The notes under the pieces: generated by a model | What the model was told of the DNA's origin: nothing | What the model saw: the letters and a program-made list of their open reading frames with translations, nothing else | Databases searched by the model: none | Assembly (NCBI GenBank): GCA_964619055.1 | Contig: CAZUDB010000013.1 | Coordinates: forward strand, 1-64,000 | From: CAYVUM01 sp964619055 | Lineage (GTDB): Bacteria; Pseudomonadota; Alphaproteobacteria; Rhodospirillales; Defluviicoccaceae | Direction: 5' to 3' | DNA: 64,000 nucleotides | Translations under genes and position numbers: made by a program | Shown: positions 46,117 through 54,194 of the stretch, piece after piece | How positions within the stretch are numbered: the first letter of the stretch is position 1 | Layout: every line of letters starts with the position of its first letter

Positions 46117-47326
46117 GGAGACCTCCTGCAGGATCCACGCGGGTGACCCGGACCGCCGCCACCAACGACGCCAGCAACGCCACGGCCAGGCCGACCGCCG
46201 CGGCCAGCGCCTGATGGTGTGGTCGCAGGTGGCAGGCTTGGCCGGAAACCATCAACCCCTCGCCAAACACCTGATCAATGCCTGCACACGTGCCTTGGGC
46301 CACGACCACGGCGATGACGATCCCAAGGACCGCAATGACCAAGGCCTGGGCGATGGGAAAGCCGACCACGGCTCGTCGGCCCATGCCCTGGAGCCTGAGC
46401 AGACTGATCTCATGACCCTTACGCACGATGTTCGCCCACAGCATGGCTCCGAAGGCGAGCGCGTAGCCCACGCCGGCGACGCTCGCGATGATCGCAAAAA
46501 TACCGTTTAGGCTGCGATTCAGGCCGAGCACGCCTTCGACCACACCGATCCGGGAGCGGAGCTCCAGCTTCTGATCGCGCAACTCGTCGACAAGGGGGCG
46601 CAACTCATCAAGACCGGCCGCGTAGAGGCGGAGGTTGGGATAGCGGTCGGGCCGTGGCCCCCCCGTCCGGCCGGTCCACGACAATTCGGGAACGGCATAG
46701 CCGTCACGCCAGCGTTCGATGGCAAGCATCGTGTCCAGATGAACCAATGCACCACGCGTATCCCACAGCGCGGCATCGATCAGGCCGGTGACCGTCAGTG
46801 TGAGAAACACACGCTCGTGGTTGCCGTCCAATTGGCGCTCCAATACCACTGTAACCGGCTCGCCGGAAGTGGTGCCAAGAGCCCGCGCCAGGCCGGCACT
46901 GACCACCGCTTGGTTCTGCGTTGGCGGTGCCACGCCGCCGGGCAACAGCGGATCTTCCGCCCGGCTGGCAAGGAGGCTTGCCTGAACAATCGGGCCGCGG
47001 GACCGGTCCTTAACAACGTCAACGCTGGCCGCAAGCGCCCTGGTGTGCGGTGACACGAAGCCCACAAGCGGATTACGCCGCAGCGCCTCGATGGCGGCGG
47101 TATCGAACACATCGTCACCAACCAGATTGATCTGCAGCGAACGGGGATCGGACAGAAGATCGTGAGTCAACGTGGAGATGATGCCGAACTTCAGGCCATA
47201 GAGCACGAGCAACGGTGCGAGCACCGCCGAAAACGCCAGCACCTGGCACATCAGTGCCGTCGGCTCCCGACGCAAGTCGCGGACTCCCAACTCCGCCGCA
47301 AACACAACACCGCTGGACCTTGCCAC
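46106..47326 (-). CDS. TagS-like ABC transporter permease (FtsX family)
   Basis: About 406 residues with FtsX/MacB topology: one hydrophobic segment near the N-terminus (LAFSAVLAPLLVLYGLKFG), a large periplasmic domain of about 210 residues, then three C-terminal helices (IFAIIASVAGVGYALAFGAML; AQALVIAVLGIVIAVVVAQ; LAAAVGLAVALLASLVAA). The cytoplasmic loop EISLLRLQGMGRRAVV is the typical coupling helix region. The frame is open from 47449, overlapping the ATPase gene by 107 bases; the GTG at 47326, with GAGGA upstream, gives a normal N-terminus and is preferred. With the next gene it makes a mechanotransmission-type ABC complex, as in LolCDE or TagST. Confidence 0.8.
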   Translation of the reverse strand: MARSSGVVFAAELGVRDLRREPTALMCQVLAFSAVLAPLLVLYGLKFGIISTLTHDLLSDPRSLQINLVGDDVFDTAAIEALRRNPLVGFVSPHTRALAASVDVVKDRSRGPIVQASLLASRAEDPLLPGGVAPPTQNQAVVSAGLARALGTTSGEPVTVVLERQLDGNHERVFLTLTVTGLIDAALWDTRGALVHLDTMLAIERWRDGYAVPELSWTGRTGGPRPDRYPNLRLYAAGLDELRPLVDELRDQKLELRSRIGVVEGVLGLNRSLNGIFAIIASVAGVGYALAFGAMLWANIVRKGHEISLLRLQGMGRRAVVGFPIAQALVIAVLGIVIAVVVAQGTCAGIDQVFGEGLMVSGQACHLRPHHQALAAAVGLAVALLASLVAAVRVTRVDPAGGLHVL

Positions 47327-47342
47327 CCGTACGCTGTCCTCG

Positions 47343-48074
47343 TTAGCGACAAAACCGCGTGCACGTGCCGGAAGTGGCGCGACCGGTCTCCGCGACAACG
47401 GGCTCAAAGCCGAACTGGCGCGCAAGGTCGGTCTCATGCGTGGCAACAACTAAGGCAGCACCCGCCGTCTCTGCTTGCGCCACCAATAATTCCATGACCA
47501 AGTGCGCGTTCTCCACATCGAGGGCCGCCGTCGGCTCATCGGCGAGCACAATGTTCGGTCCGTGGGCCAGAGCGCGGGCGATGGCCGTGCGCTGGCGTTG
47601 ACCAACGGAGATGCGGTCCGGATACCGCCCGGCAATGTCGGTGAGGCCGAGATGGTCGAGCAGGCTTCGGACGCGATCCCGATCAACGCGACCGCTGAGC
47701 CGCTGGGTCAGGGCCACGTTTTCAGCGACCGTAAGAAATCCAAGCAGACCGCCGACCTGTTGGACATAACCAAACATCCGGCGCCGGAGTTCGGTCAGCG
47801 CGGCATCGGCACCGCGCCGCCAAAGCGCTGTCACATCGACGGCGCGGCCACGGCGTTCCGGCTTGAGTGCATAGGTGCCGCCATCATCCGGCTTGAGAGC
47901 CAGCGACAGCAGGTCGATCAGGGTGCTCTTGCCGCTGCCGCTGCGTCCGACAAGGGCGATCCGCTCCCCCGCATGGATCCGTAAGCGCTCGATCTCGATT
48001 TCGAAGGACCAGGTCCCATCCAGGCGGCGCTTGCTCAGCCCAATCAATTCGGCAATAGGCGTGACCATCGTCAC
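47343..48074 (-). CDS. TagT-like ABC transporter ATPase
   Basis: 243-residue ABC nucleotide-binding protein of the LolD/MacB/FtsE group: Walker A GRSGSGKST, Q-loop GYVQQVGGLLGFLTV, signature ISVGQRQR (the usual LSGGQ is changed, with Val in place of the first Gly), Walker B IVLADEPTAALD and switch His in VVATHETD. ATP hydrolysis should be possible, though the altered signature is worth noting. The ATG at 48074 forms a 4-base ATGA overlap with the PpkA-like stop, so the two are translationally coupled. It partners the permease that follows. Confidence 0.88.
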   Translation of the reverse strand: MTMVTPIAELIGLSKRRLDGTWSFEIEIERLRIHAGERIALVGRSGSGKSTLIDLLSLALKPDDGGTYALKPERRGRAVDVTALWRRGADAALTELRRRMFGYVQQVGGLLGFLTVAENVALTQRLSGRVDRDRVRSLLDHLGLTDIAGRYPDRISVGQRQRTAIARALAHGPNIVLADEPTAALDVENAHLVMELLVAQAETAGAALVVATHETDLARQFGFEPVVAETGRATSGTCTRFCR

Positions 48075-50056
48075 GGCAGCAGCTCAAGCGGAATGGGATA
48101 GACGCGTTCATCGTCTGTGGCATCCGGGTGCAGGCGGACCCAGCTGTCAGCATCGTCGTGGAAATGCTGGTAGGCGCGCAGTTTGGAGCGGACGGCGGTC
48201 ACGATCCGGTCCTGTGCCGCCGGTCCCATGTTTCGCCACCGATCCTCGGAGATCTCAATCAATTGGCTCTCGTAGGGAAGGTCGTTCAAGTATTCGCCGA
48301 GTAAATCGCCGAGATTGTCGATCCGATCCGAGTCGGGGCGAACGCCGGTCCCGCCGCTGTCCAGCCCGTCCGGGTCGCGGGTCGCCCGAGCGACCACCGA
48401 TCGCAGTTGATCGAAGAACCGCTCCGGATTGCTGTCGATTTCTCGCCCGGCTTCCAGCACCCACTTCAGCGCCGTCGCCATTCTGCTCAGCTGTTGCTTG
48501 GTCAGCAGGACCCGGACGTCGAAGGCCTTGCGGGTCGGCGCATCAAGGGCGAAATCTGGAGCCCAGGCTTCAAACACCGATGGTGCGCTGCTGCCGCGCA
48601 CGCGTCCTAGCCAAGCCAGTCGCTGGGCGTACAGGATGCAATCGACACTGTCGCCGAGGGCTTCGCGGGACCCACGCGCGGCGCGGCCCTCGCACCCAGC
48701 GGGCGCGTCATCTATGCTGCTGCCGGACGCTCCTTCTGTTCCGGTGGCGCGCTCCACGTCGGCAATGATCCGGTCCGCCAAGTCATCGATGGTGACGCCG
48801 AACTCACGCAAGTCGCCATTTGGCACCCGGAAAACGGGGATCGAGCTTTCACCCCAGAAGGACACGTCCACCAACTGACTCTCGGCTTTTTCGTGGTGGT
48901 CTTTTCCCAGGGGCGTCGCCAGGAGCAGGGACACGACGGCGATCAGCTTCTCACGCGCACGGACGCCAACGATCCGTGGCGTCAGACCTGTCGACGAGTC
49001 CTCACCGCTGCGCATTCCGGCATCGGACATGTAAATGATGTAGCGACCGCCGAAGTTCTTCCAATCGTCGCGGTCGATGGCGGCCATGACGCCCGCAAGA
49101 CCATCCTCGTTGAACCCGATACTTGACGCGCGGGCAACTTCAACGTCATCCAATCGGGCCAAGAAGGCGGCGTGATTGGGTGGAATTTCCAGGGGCGCCA
49201 CAACGTCGGTCAGATACTCCAGCTCCGGCACGCGGTCGAGCTTGTCGCGAAAGGCGACCATGCCGAAGCTGACCCGATCGCCGACGCCCGATTGCTCAAT
49301 GCGCCTGAACACTCGTTCGACGGTCTGTCGCGTGCGTGCGATGTAGTCGGCCATCGACGACGTGGTATCGATCACGAACATCACGCCGACCCTATAGTCC
49401 TCATCGACGATCCTGTCGGGGGCGGGGGCTGCATCATCGGCGGGGATCGAGGCGATCTTCACGATCTGCGCGCGGGGTCCGTCCGTGACGAATACCTCAT
49501 CGGTTTCGAGGATAGGCAACAGGTAGAAGCGTTCGCGCATGTCCACGGGTGGGTGCGGCTCGATGGACACAATGCCGCTGTCCGCCGGCGGGGCCCCGCG
49601 TCGCGCTGCGGCGGCGAGTACCGGTGCCCGTGCCGCTAGGGATTCGGACTCAACCAAGCCCATTAGGGAGTCCCGGTCGTCGAAGAACAGCACCGGCAGA
49701 CGCCCATCGAGGTTGGTGAACGACAGGACAATCGTGGTCGCCCAAGCGACGGTTTGATCGCCGCCAACCCAGCCAGCGGGTGCTCGCGACGCGCTGGGAC
49801 CCACTTCGAGCCATTCACGTCCGTCGGCCGTTTGGCGGTCGAACACATAATAGGATGTAAACACCGGTGGGACCTCGACGCGTGTCGTTCCCGCCGGCTT
49901 GTCGACGATTACGGCATCGGGTCGTGACAGCACGCGTTGGTACAAGTCGGTTTTGCCAGGAACGAGCAGCGGCTCGCGGGCAGCCGTAGCGATTGGCGCT
50001 GCGAGGACGACGGTCGCGAGTAGGGTTGCAGCAAGTGCCGCGATTGCCGGCCTCAT
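48071..50056 (-). CDS. Secreted PpkA-C-terminal-like VWA sensor protein
   Basis: 661 residues. A signal peptide (about 1-26) leads to an SH3-like region (LYQRVLSRPDAVIV; YYVFDRQ; WLEVGPS; GWVGGDQTVAW; LSFTNLDGRLPVLFF), then a VWA domain with D-T-T-S-S at 230-234 and YIIYMSDAGM, and a helical C-terminal third. This order resembles the periplasmic half of PpkA, the type VI secretion threonine kinase, but no kinase domain or transmembrane segment is present. The start at 50056 has a strong GGGAGGTGG; the frame is open 22 codons further. ATGA overlaps join it to both neighbours. Predicted role: periplasmic ligand-sensing partner of the TagRST-like proteins. Confidence 0.82.
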   Translation of the reverse strand: MRPAIAALAATLLATVVLAAPIATAAREPLLVPGKTDLYQRVLSRPDAVIVDKPAGTTRVEVPPVFTSYYVFDRQTADGREWLEVGPSASRAPAGWVGGDQTVAWATTIVLSFTNLDGRLPVLFFDDRDSLMGLVESESLAARAPVLAAAARRGAPPADSGIVSIEPHPPVDMRERFYLLPILETDEVFVTDGPRAQIVKIASIPADDAAPAPDRIVDEDYRVGVMFVIDTTSSMADYIARTRQTVERVFRRIEQSGVGDRVSFGMVAFRDKLDRVPELEYLTDVVAPLEIPPNHAAFLARLDDVEVARASSIGFNEDGLAGVMAAIDRDDWKNFGGRYIIYMSDAGMRSGEDSSTGLTPRIVGVRAREKLIAVVSLLLATPLGKDHHEKAESQLVDVSFWGESSIPVFRVPNGDLREFGVTIDDLADRIIADVERATGTEGASGSSIDDAPAGCEGRAARGSREALGDSVDCILYAQRLAWLGRVRGSSAPSVFEAWAPDFALDAPTRKAFDVRVLLTKQQLSRMATALKWVLEAGREIDSNPERFFDQLRSVVARATRDPDGLDSGGTGVRPDSDRIDNLGDLLGEYLNDLPYESQLIEISEDRWRNMGPAAQDRIVTAVRSKLRAYQHFHDDADSWVRLHPDATDDERVYPIPLELLP

Positions 50057-50259
50057 CGGCCACCTCCCGCCGCGGGTTTCGCACACGCGGACGATGTTAC
50101 GGGGTACTCGAAACGAAACCATGTGCTTGCCATCGCATCGCCTTCAATGGTCAAAGACCGAACCGTGTCGCCAAAGGCGACGACGGCAGCCGGGGCCCGG
50201 ACCAAAGCCTGAACAAAGGTTGCCGCAGTGACCCGGCCGGCTTGGTCCGCACCGGTCAT
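50053..50259 (-). CDS. 68-residue ORF coupled by ATGA on both sides
   Basis: No family recognised. The ATG at 50259 overlaps the TGA of the preceding membrane-protein gene (ATGA), and its own TGA overlaps the ATG of the PpkA-like gene (ATGA), filling the gap exactly. The product is small, neutral to basic, with an Ala/Val-rich middle (FVQALVRAPAAVVAFGD), TIEGDAMASTWFRFEYPV and a Gly-rich end; there is no clear membrane helix or signal peptide. It could be a small subunit or a coupling leader peptide. The double overlap is the main argument that it is translated. Confidence 0.5.
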   Translation of the reverse strand: MTGADQAGRVTAATFVQALVRAPAAVVAFGDTVRSLTIEGDAMASTWFRFEYPVTSSACAKPAAGGGR

Positions 50260-51416
50260 CGCGGGCAATCGCTCGCCGCTTTGGGATAGTCCTCGCGCAG
50301 TATCAGATCGGCCATGGCGCTGCCGTCCTGCTGCAGCTGCTCAAGATGGGCCTTAAAGCGTTCCAGGGCGGCGGACGCACCTTCAACGCCGCGAGCGCAC
50401 GCCTGGGTCAGCAGCCGCATCGACTCGCCAGGATCCTCATCTTGATAGTATTCCGCCAAGCTCAACATCGACGGGCCATAACCGGCATTGGCGTTCTCGC
50501 GCAAAAGTGGAACCGCGGCGTCGGCATCGCCCGCTTCCAAGGCCGCGTCGGCCAATAGGTGGCGTTCGGCCGGCGTGGACGGGCGGAAGCCTGGTGTGTC
50601 GTCGGGCGGGCGGATTGTTGTTGGTGTTTCCGTCTCGGTGGGGTCCACGGCTGGATCGGACGAACTGTCCCAGAACACGACCGCGAGCACGACAGCGATG
50701 ATAAGCGCCAGGATCGCGCCACCGACGATCCAGAGCCAAGCTGGGCGCCGGGCGGGCTCTTCCGAGTCGCGGGTCTCCCCAAATGGTTCAGAGTCCCGGG
50801 GCTCCGGTGCTGGCCGACCCATCGGCAAGGTCGCTTCGTTTGTTTCCGGGGCCTGGTCTAAGGGCGCCGGCGGCCAGGCACTGGCTGCGGTGGCTTCCGG
50901 ATCCGGCTCCGCAGCCAACTGGCGCTTGCGCTCGCCAAGCAGCGCCTCGGCATCGAAGATGGGGGGCGCGTCAGGTTCGGGCGCCGGCGGTTCCGCCATG
51001 GGCGGAGGTGGCGCTGGTTTCGGCGCGGCGGGCGGTGGTTTCGCGGTTCTCGCCATAGATCCGGTCACGAAACCGGATTCCATGCTGGTCAGGAGCGGCG
51101 GCCAGCGGAGATCCTCAGAAATGCCGAGATCCGGAACCGCGAGGACAATCGGGGTATACTCTTCGACCTCGTCGACAATATCGGGGCCAACGGTCAGAAT
51201 CAGATCGCCGTCGGACACGGTGACGGTGCGGGGATGGAAGTAATGCTCCCCCGATTGCCAGCCCTCCGGCCCGAGACAGGAGTCTTTTTGACGGGTGGCG
51301 TGGCGAATGGTCAGCGTTGGCTGGCGGCCAGCATCAATGGCCCGTCCGCGAATGCGGATCGCTGCGAAACCGCCCTCGGGATGGGACTCATCCTCAATGA
51401 TCTCGACGACGCTCAC
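50256..51416 (-). CDS. Single-pass membrane protein with C-terminal Sel1-like repeats
   Basis: 386 residues, not matched to a named family. An N-terminal beta-rich domain (about 1-115, with LTIRHATRQKD and FHPRTVTVSDGDLILTVGP) looks like a small beta-sandwich. A Pro/Ala/Glu-rich linker (about 120-222) leads to one transmembrane helix at 225-249. The C-terminal part has tetratricopeptide/Sel1-like helices (AERHLLADAALEAGDADAAVPLL, YGPSMLSLAEYYQDEDP, ACARGVEGASAALERF). The linker position suggests a cytoplasmic N-terminal domain and periplasmic repeats. It is 74 bases downstream of srfC. A scaffold linking SrfB/SrfC to the periplasmic proteins is plausible. Confidence 0.75.
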   Translation of the reverse strand: MSVVEIIEDESHPEGGFAAIRIRGRAIDAGRQPTLTIRHATRQKDSCLGPEGWQSGEHYFHPRTVTVSDGDLILTVGPDIVDEVEEYTPIVLAVPDLGISEDLRWPPLLTSMESGFVTGSMARTAKPPPAAPKPAPPPPMAEPPAPEPDAPPIFDAEALLGERKRQLAAEPDPEATAASAWPPAPLDQAPETNEATLPMGRPAPEPRDSEPFGETRDSEEPARRPAWLWIVGGAILALIIAVVLAVVFWDSSSDPAVDPTETETPTTIRPPDDTPGFRPSTPAERHLLADAALEAGDADAAVPLLRENANAGYGPSMLSLAEYYQDEDPGESMRLLTQACARGVEGASAALERFKAHLEQLQQDGSAMADLILREDYPKAASDCPR

Positions 51417-51490
51417 GCTCTGCGATCCTCGGCCCGATCACTCAATCGCCCAGACTCCCCCCTGTTTCCGATGCCGCCGGCCGGTGTCCG

Positions 51491-54154
51491 TCAAACCGGG
51501 GGGCCACTGGCGATTCGTTCCATAATTTCGCCCAAGATGCGGTTCTGGTCCACATCCACGAGACCGCCTTCCGTGGAGGCCGCATTCTCCTCGGCAAGCA
51601 GGATCAAAGCCTTGAGCCAGTCTGACAGGACCGAGCCGCGAAGTCGCTGCATATCCGCCATGGCGGCCGGCAGGGTCGGCAGGTCGCCGACGTCCAGGAT
51701 TGTGGGTGGCTGGAACAGCTCACCATAGCCCTGTGCGTCCGGCTCTTTGCGGCCGAGCCAATCAACCAGGTCGTTGACCGCGACCGCCGAGACCATGGCG
51801 ACGCGGTGCATGTGCTCCTCCGGGCGCTGGTGGTATTGCACGATCGGCTCGACGTCACGGGCGATCCGTTGTGACAGTCCATAACGCCGTGCCGCGATCG
51901 ACAACTCGTTGACGACGGCGGAGAACTGATCCGAAGTCAGGCCATAGCTTCCGGCGAGATCCGCGTTGGCGGCCTGGTCCTCAAGGCGGGACAGCCAGCG
52001 ACTGACGGCGGTCTCCCCGAAGGTCCCGGCAATGCCGTGCTGGCGCGCCCCTTTCACGGCAGAATCCGTACCGAAGATGGCGTCATCGTCGTCATGATCA
52101 TCGTTGTCGTCGAGAATGATGCCCACGTCCGTCGCCGCTCGGCTCGTGGAGGACTCGCTCTCCCGCAGGCCCCGGACGGTTTCCAGAAAGACCGCGCCCA
52201 GACTGCGCTCGTCCGCTTCCAAGAGCGCCAGGAACTGGCCAAGCTGATCCGGAGCTTGGCGGAAGGCACGGCGTACAGCTTGGGCTTTGCCGCGGCGCTC
52301 CTTGACCCGTTCCGCAATATCGCCGCCTTCAAAGTACGGCTCCAGATCCTGGCGCATTCGTTCTGCCAGGCCGCGGGCGCGGGGAGCGATTTGATTGTAT
52401 TTCAGGTCCGGATCGCACGTTGGTGCGAGGTGGTCAGCGATGTAGGAAATGCCGCCGTCGTTGACGCGCAGGATCGCGTCGATCTTTTCGGCCGGCTGGG
52501 CCACATAGGTAGTGACGATATCGAGGCTCGCGAACACTTGCTTGAAGCGGTCCATCTCAGGGCCCTGCGATGGACTCAACCGCACCTCCGGCGGCACGTG
52601 GTCCTCGGCCGCATCAGCTGGCGTCGGCTCGTAGTCGAACAGGTCTTCGCGCATGAACTTAGGATTACGCACGAAGAACAGATTATCGAAGGCTCTGCCA
52701 GGCGTCCACTCGCTGGTCCAAGATGTGTAGAACTCCACATCCTTGTTGATCCGGTTGCGGATCTTATCCTCAACCTTGGCCCCGACCTTTTTGTCGAACA
52801 ACAGGTCCGCCTTGGTCAGGCACAGAAACAGAGCGGTGTTCTTGCCGGTACGGTCCTCCGGTTTCGCGCCGTGGGTGCGGGCAACCCAACGATGGATCAA
52901 TTCGGCGAGCTTGCGCACCTCCTGGTTGCGATCGTCTGAACAGAGCAGCATCGTGTTCAGATCCAAATCGGCGGAGTACTTGTCGAACAACACCGCGATT
53001 TTGCCGCGGAGGAAGCAATAGGCGCGGTTGGTGGGCTTGGCCTCGTCGCCGCGGAGGAATTCCGCCGCCGTCTTGCTTTCGCGACCGCGGGCCCCAGGAA
53101 AATCCAGCAAGTCCGTATGCTCGAAAAATGGCCACGGCTTTTCTTCAAGGCGCACCCGAAGCTCCGCCGTCAGCGCCGTGATGACCGGCTTGCGCAACGG
53201 CACGGACTTGCCGTCGCGGGTCATGACGGTCACGCGGGACATGGCGTCGCCGTCATTGGCGTCGAGATTGTAGATGGTGCCCACGTGTAGGATGCCGCGT
53301 TGGCGATCGCGGATGGCGTCGAGCGGCGCAAACGTCAGCTCCGAGTGCCCGATCAGGTCCAGGGCCGCTTTAAGCTCCAAGTAGAGCGCCGTAAATTCAG
53401 GGATCTCTCCCCACAGCGGCGCCAGTGCCTTGGCACGCTGTTCCGCTTGCAGGTATGGGACAACGCGCTCCAGCCCCAACCAATAAGTCTCGCGGGCCGC
53501 GTCATCGGCATTGATCGGATGGTCGTCCAATTCGTCCTGGATGTAAGTCTCCAACTCCAGGACGTCTTCCATCGACATTCCCGGCTGCGCCGCCGATTGC
53601 ACGGCCTCGTCGAGCGCCGCGATGCGCGCCTGCAGGGCCTCACCGCCGAGTTCGCATTCGGCACGTCCGCGCAAATCCAAGGAAAACGTGTTGGCGAGAA
53701 CCTTAACGATGTCACCCTCGCTCAGCATCCGCAGCACAACGGGGTACTCGCCCGTGGGCGGCTGTTGCGCGGCGAGCGAAAAGCGGGTGACGAGGCCTGT
53801 CGTCTCATCTCCGCCCACCGGATTGACCTCGCTCAAAAAATCAAGGCGCGTCTGGGCCTGGCCTTCGCCGCCGAAGACCACCTTCACGGGCTTGGCGTGG
53901 GGTGCGATAAAGCTGCCGATCAGAAACGACTTGCCTGATTGGCTGGCACCGAACACGCCGACGGACATGGGGCGCTCCGCCGCAAGGGCGAGCTTGCGGG
54001 CCTCCACCGCGCGCTTCTTAAAGCTCCGGTCCAAACTCGCCCGTCGAGTGCCGACCAGCTTGGCGTTGTTGGAGAACCAGGTGACCGCCGCTGCCGCGGC
54101 CGTGGCCATGGACGAACAATGCTTGGCCAAGTCTTGATCTTTTGTCCGCGCCAT
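51491..54154 (-). CDS. srfC: SrfC-family large GTPase-like protein
   Basis: 887-residue protein of the putative virulence factor SrfC family (named from the SsrB-regulated srfABC locus of Salmonella). A P-loop GASQSGKS lies at 69-76; LLDFPGARG gives a DxPG (G3) and LTKADLL a TKxD (G4) motif, so a dynamin-like GTPase fold is likely. Long helical regions follow, with an acidic DDNDDHDDDD stretch near 690. No signal peptide. GGAGTGGAG precedes the ATG. It follows srfB by 40 bases. Enzyme activity and membrane remodelling are inference; the biochemical role of SrfC proteins is not settled. Confidence 0.85.
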   Translation of the reverse strand: MARTKDQDLAKHCSSMATAAAAAVTWFSNNAKLVGTRRASLDRSFKKRAVEARKLALAAERPMSVGVFGASQSGKSFLIGSFIAPHAKPVKVVFGGEGQAQTRLDFLSEVNPVGGDETTGLVTRFSLAAQQPPTGEYPVVLRMLSEGDIVKVLANTFSLDLRGRAECELGGEALQARIAALDEAVQSAAQPGMSMEDVLELETYIQDELDDHPINADDAARETYWLGLERVVPYLQAEQRAKALAPLWGEIPEFTALYLELKAALDLIGHSELTFAPLDAIRDRQRGILHVGTIYNLDANDGDAMSRVTVMTRDGKSVPLRKPVITALTAELRVRLEEKPWPFFEHTDLLDFPGARGRESKTAAEFLRGDEAKPTNRAYCFLRGKIAVLFDKYSADLDLNTMLLCSDDRNQEVRKLAELIHRWVARTHGAKPEDRTGKNTALFLCLTKADLLFDKKVGAKVEDKIRNRINKDVEFYTSWTSEWTPGRAFDNLFFVRNPKFMREDLFDYEPTPADAAEDHVPPEVRLSPSQGPEMDRFKQVFASLDIVTTYVAQPAEKIDAILRVNDGGISYIADHLAPTCDPDLKYNQIAPRARGLAERMRQDLEPYFEGGDIAERVKERRGKAQAVRRAFRQAPDQLGQFLALLEADERSLGAVFLETVRGLRESESSTSRAATDVGIILDDNDDHDDDDAIFGTDSAVKGARQHGIAGTFGETAVSRWLSRLEDQAANADLAGSYGLTSDQFSAVVNELSIAARRYGLSQRIARDVEPIVQYHQRPEEHMHRVAMVSAVAVNDLVDWLGRKEPDAQGYGELFQPPTILDVGDLPTLPAAMADMQRLRGSVLSDWLKALILLAEENAASTEGGLVDVDQNRILGEIMERIASGPPV

Positions 54155-54194
54155 TGCGCTCCACTCCGTCCCCTTCAGCCCCTACTCGCTCCGA

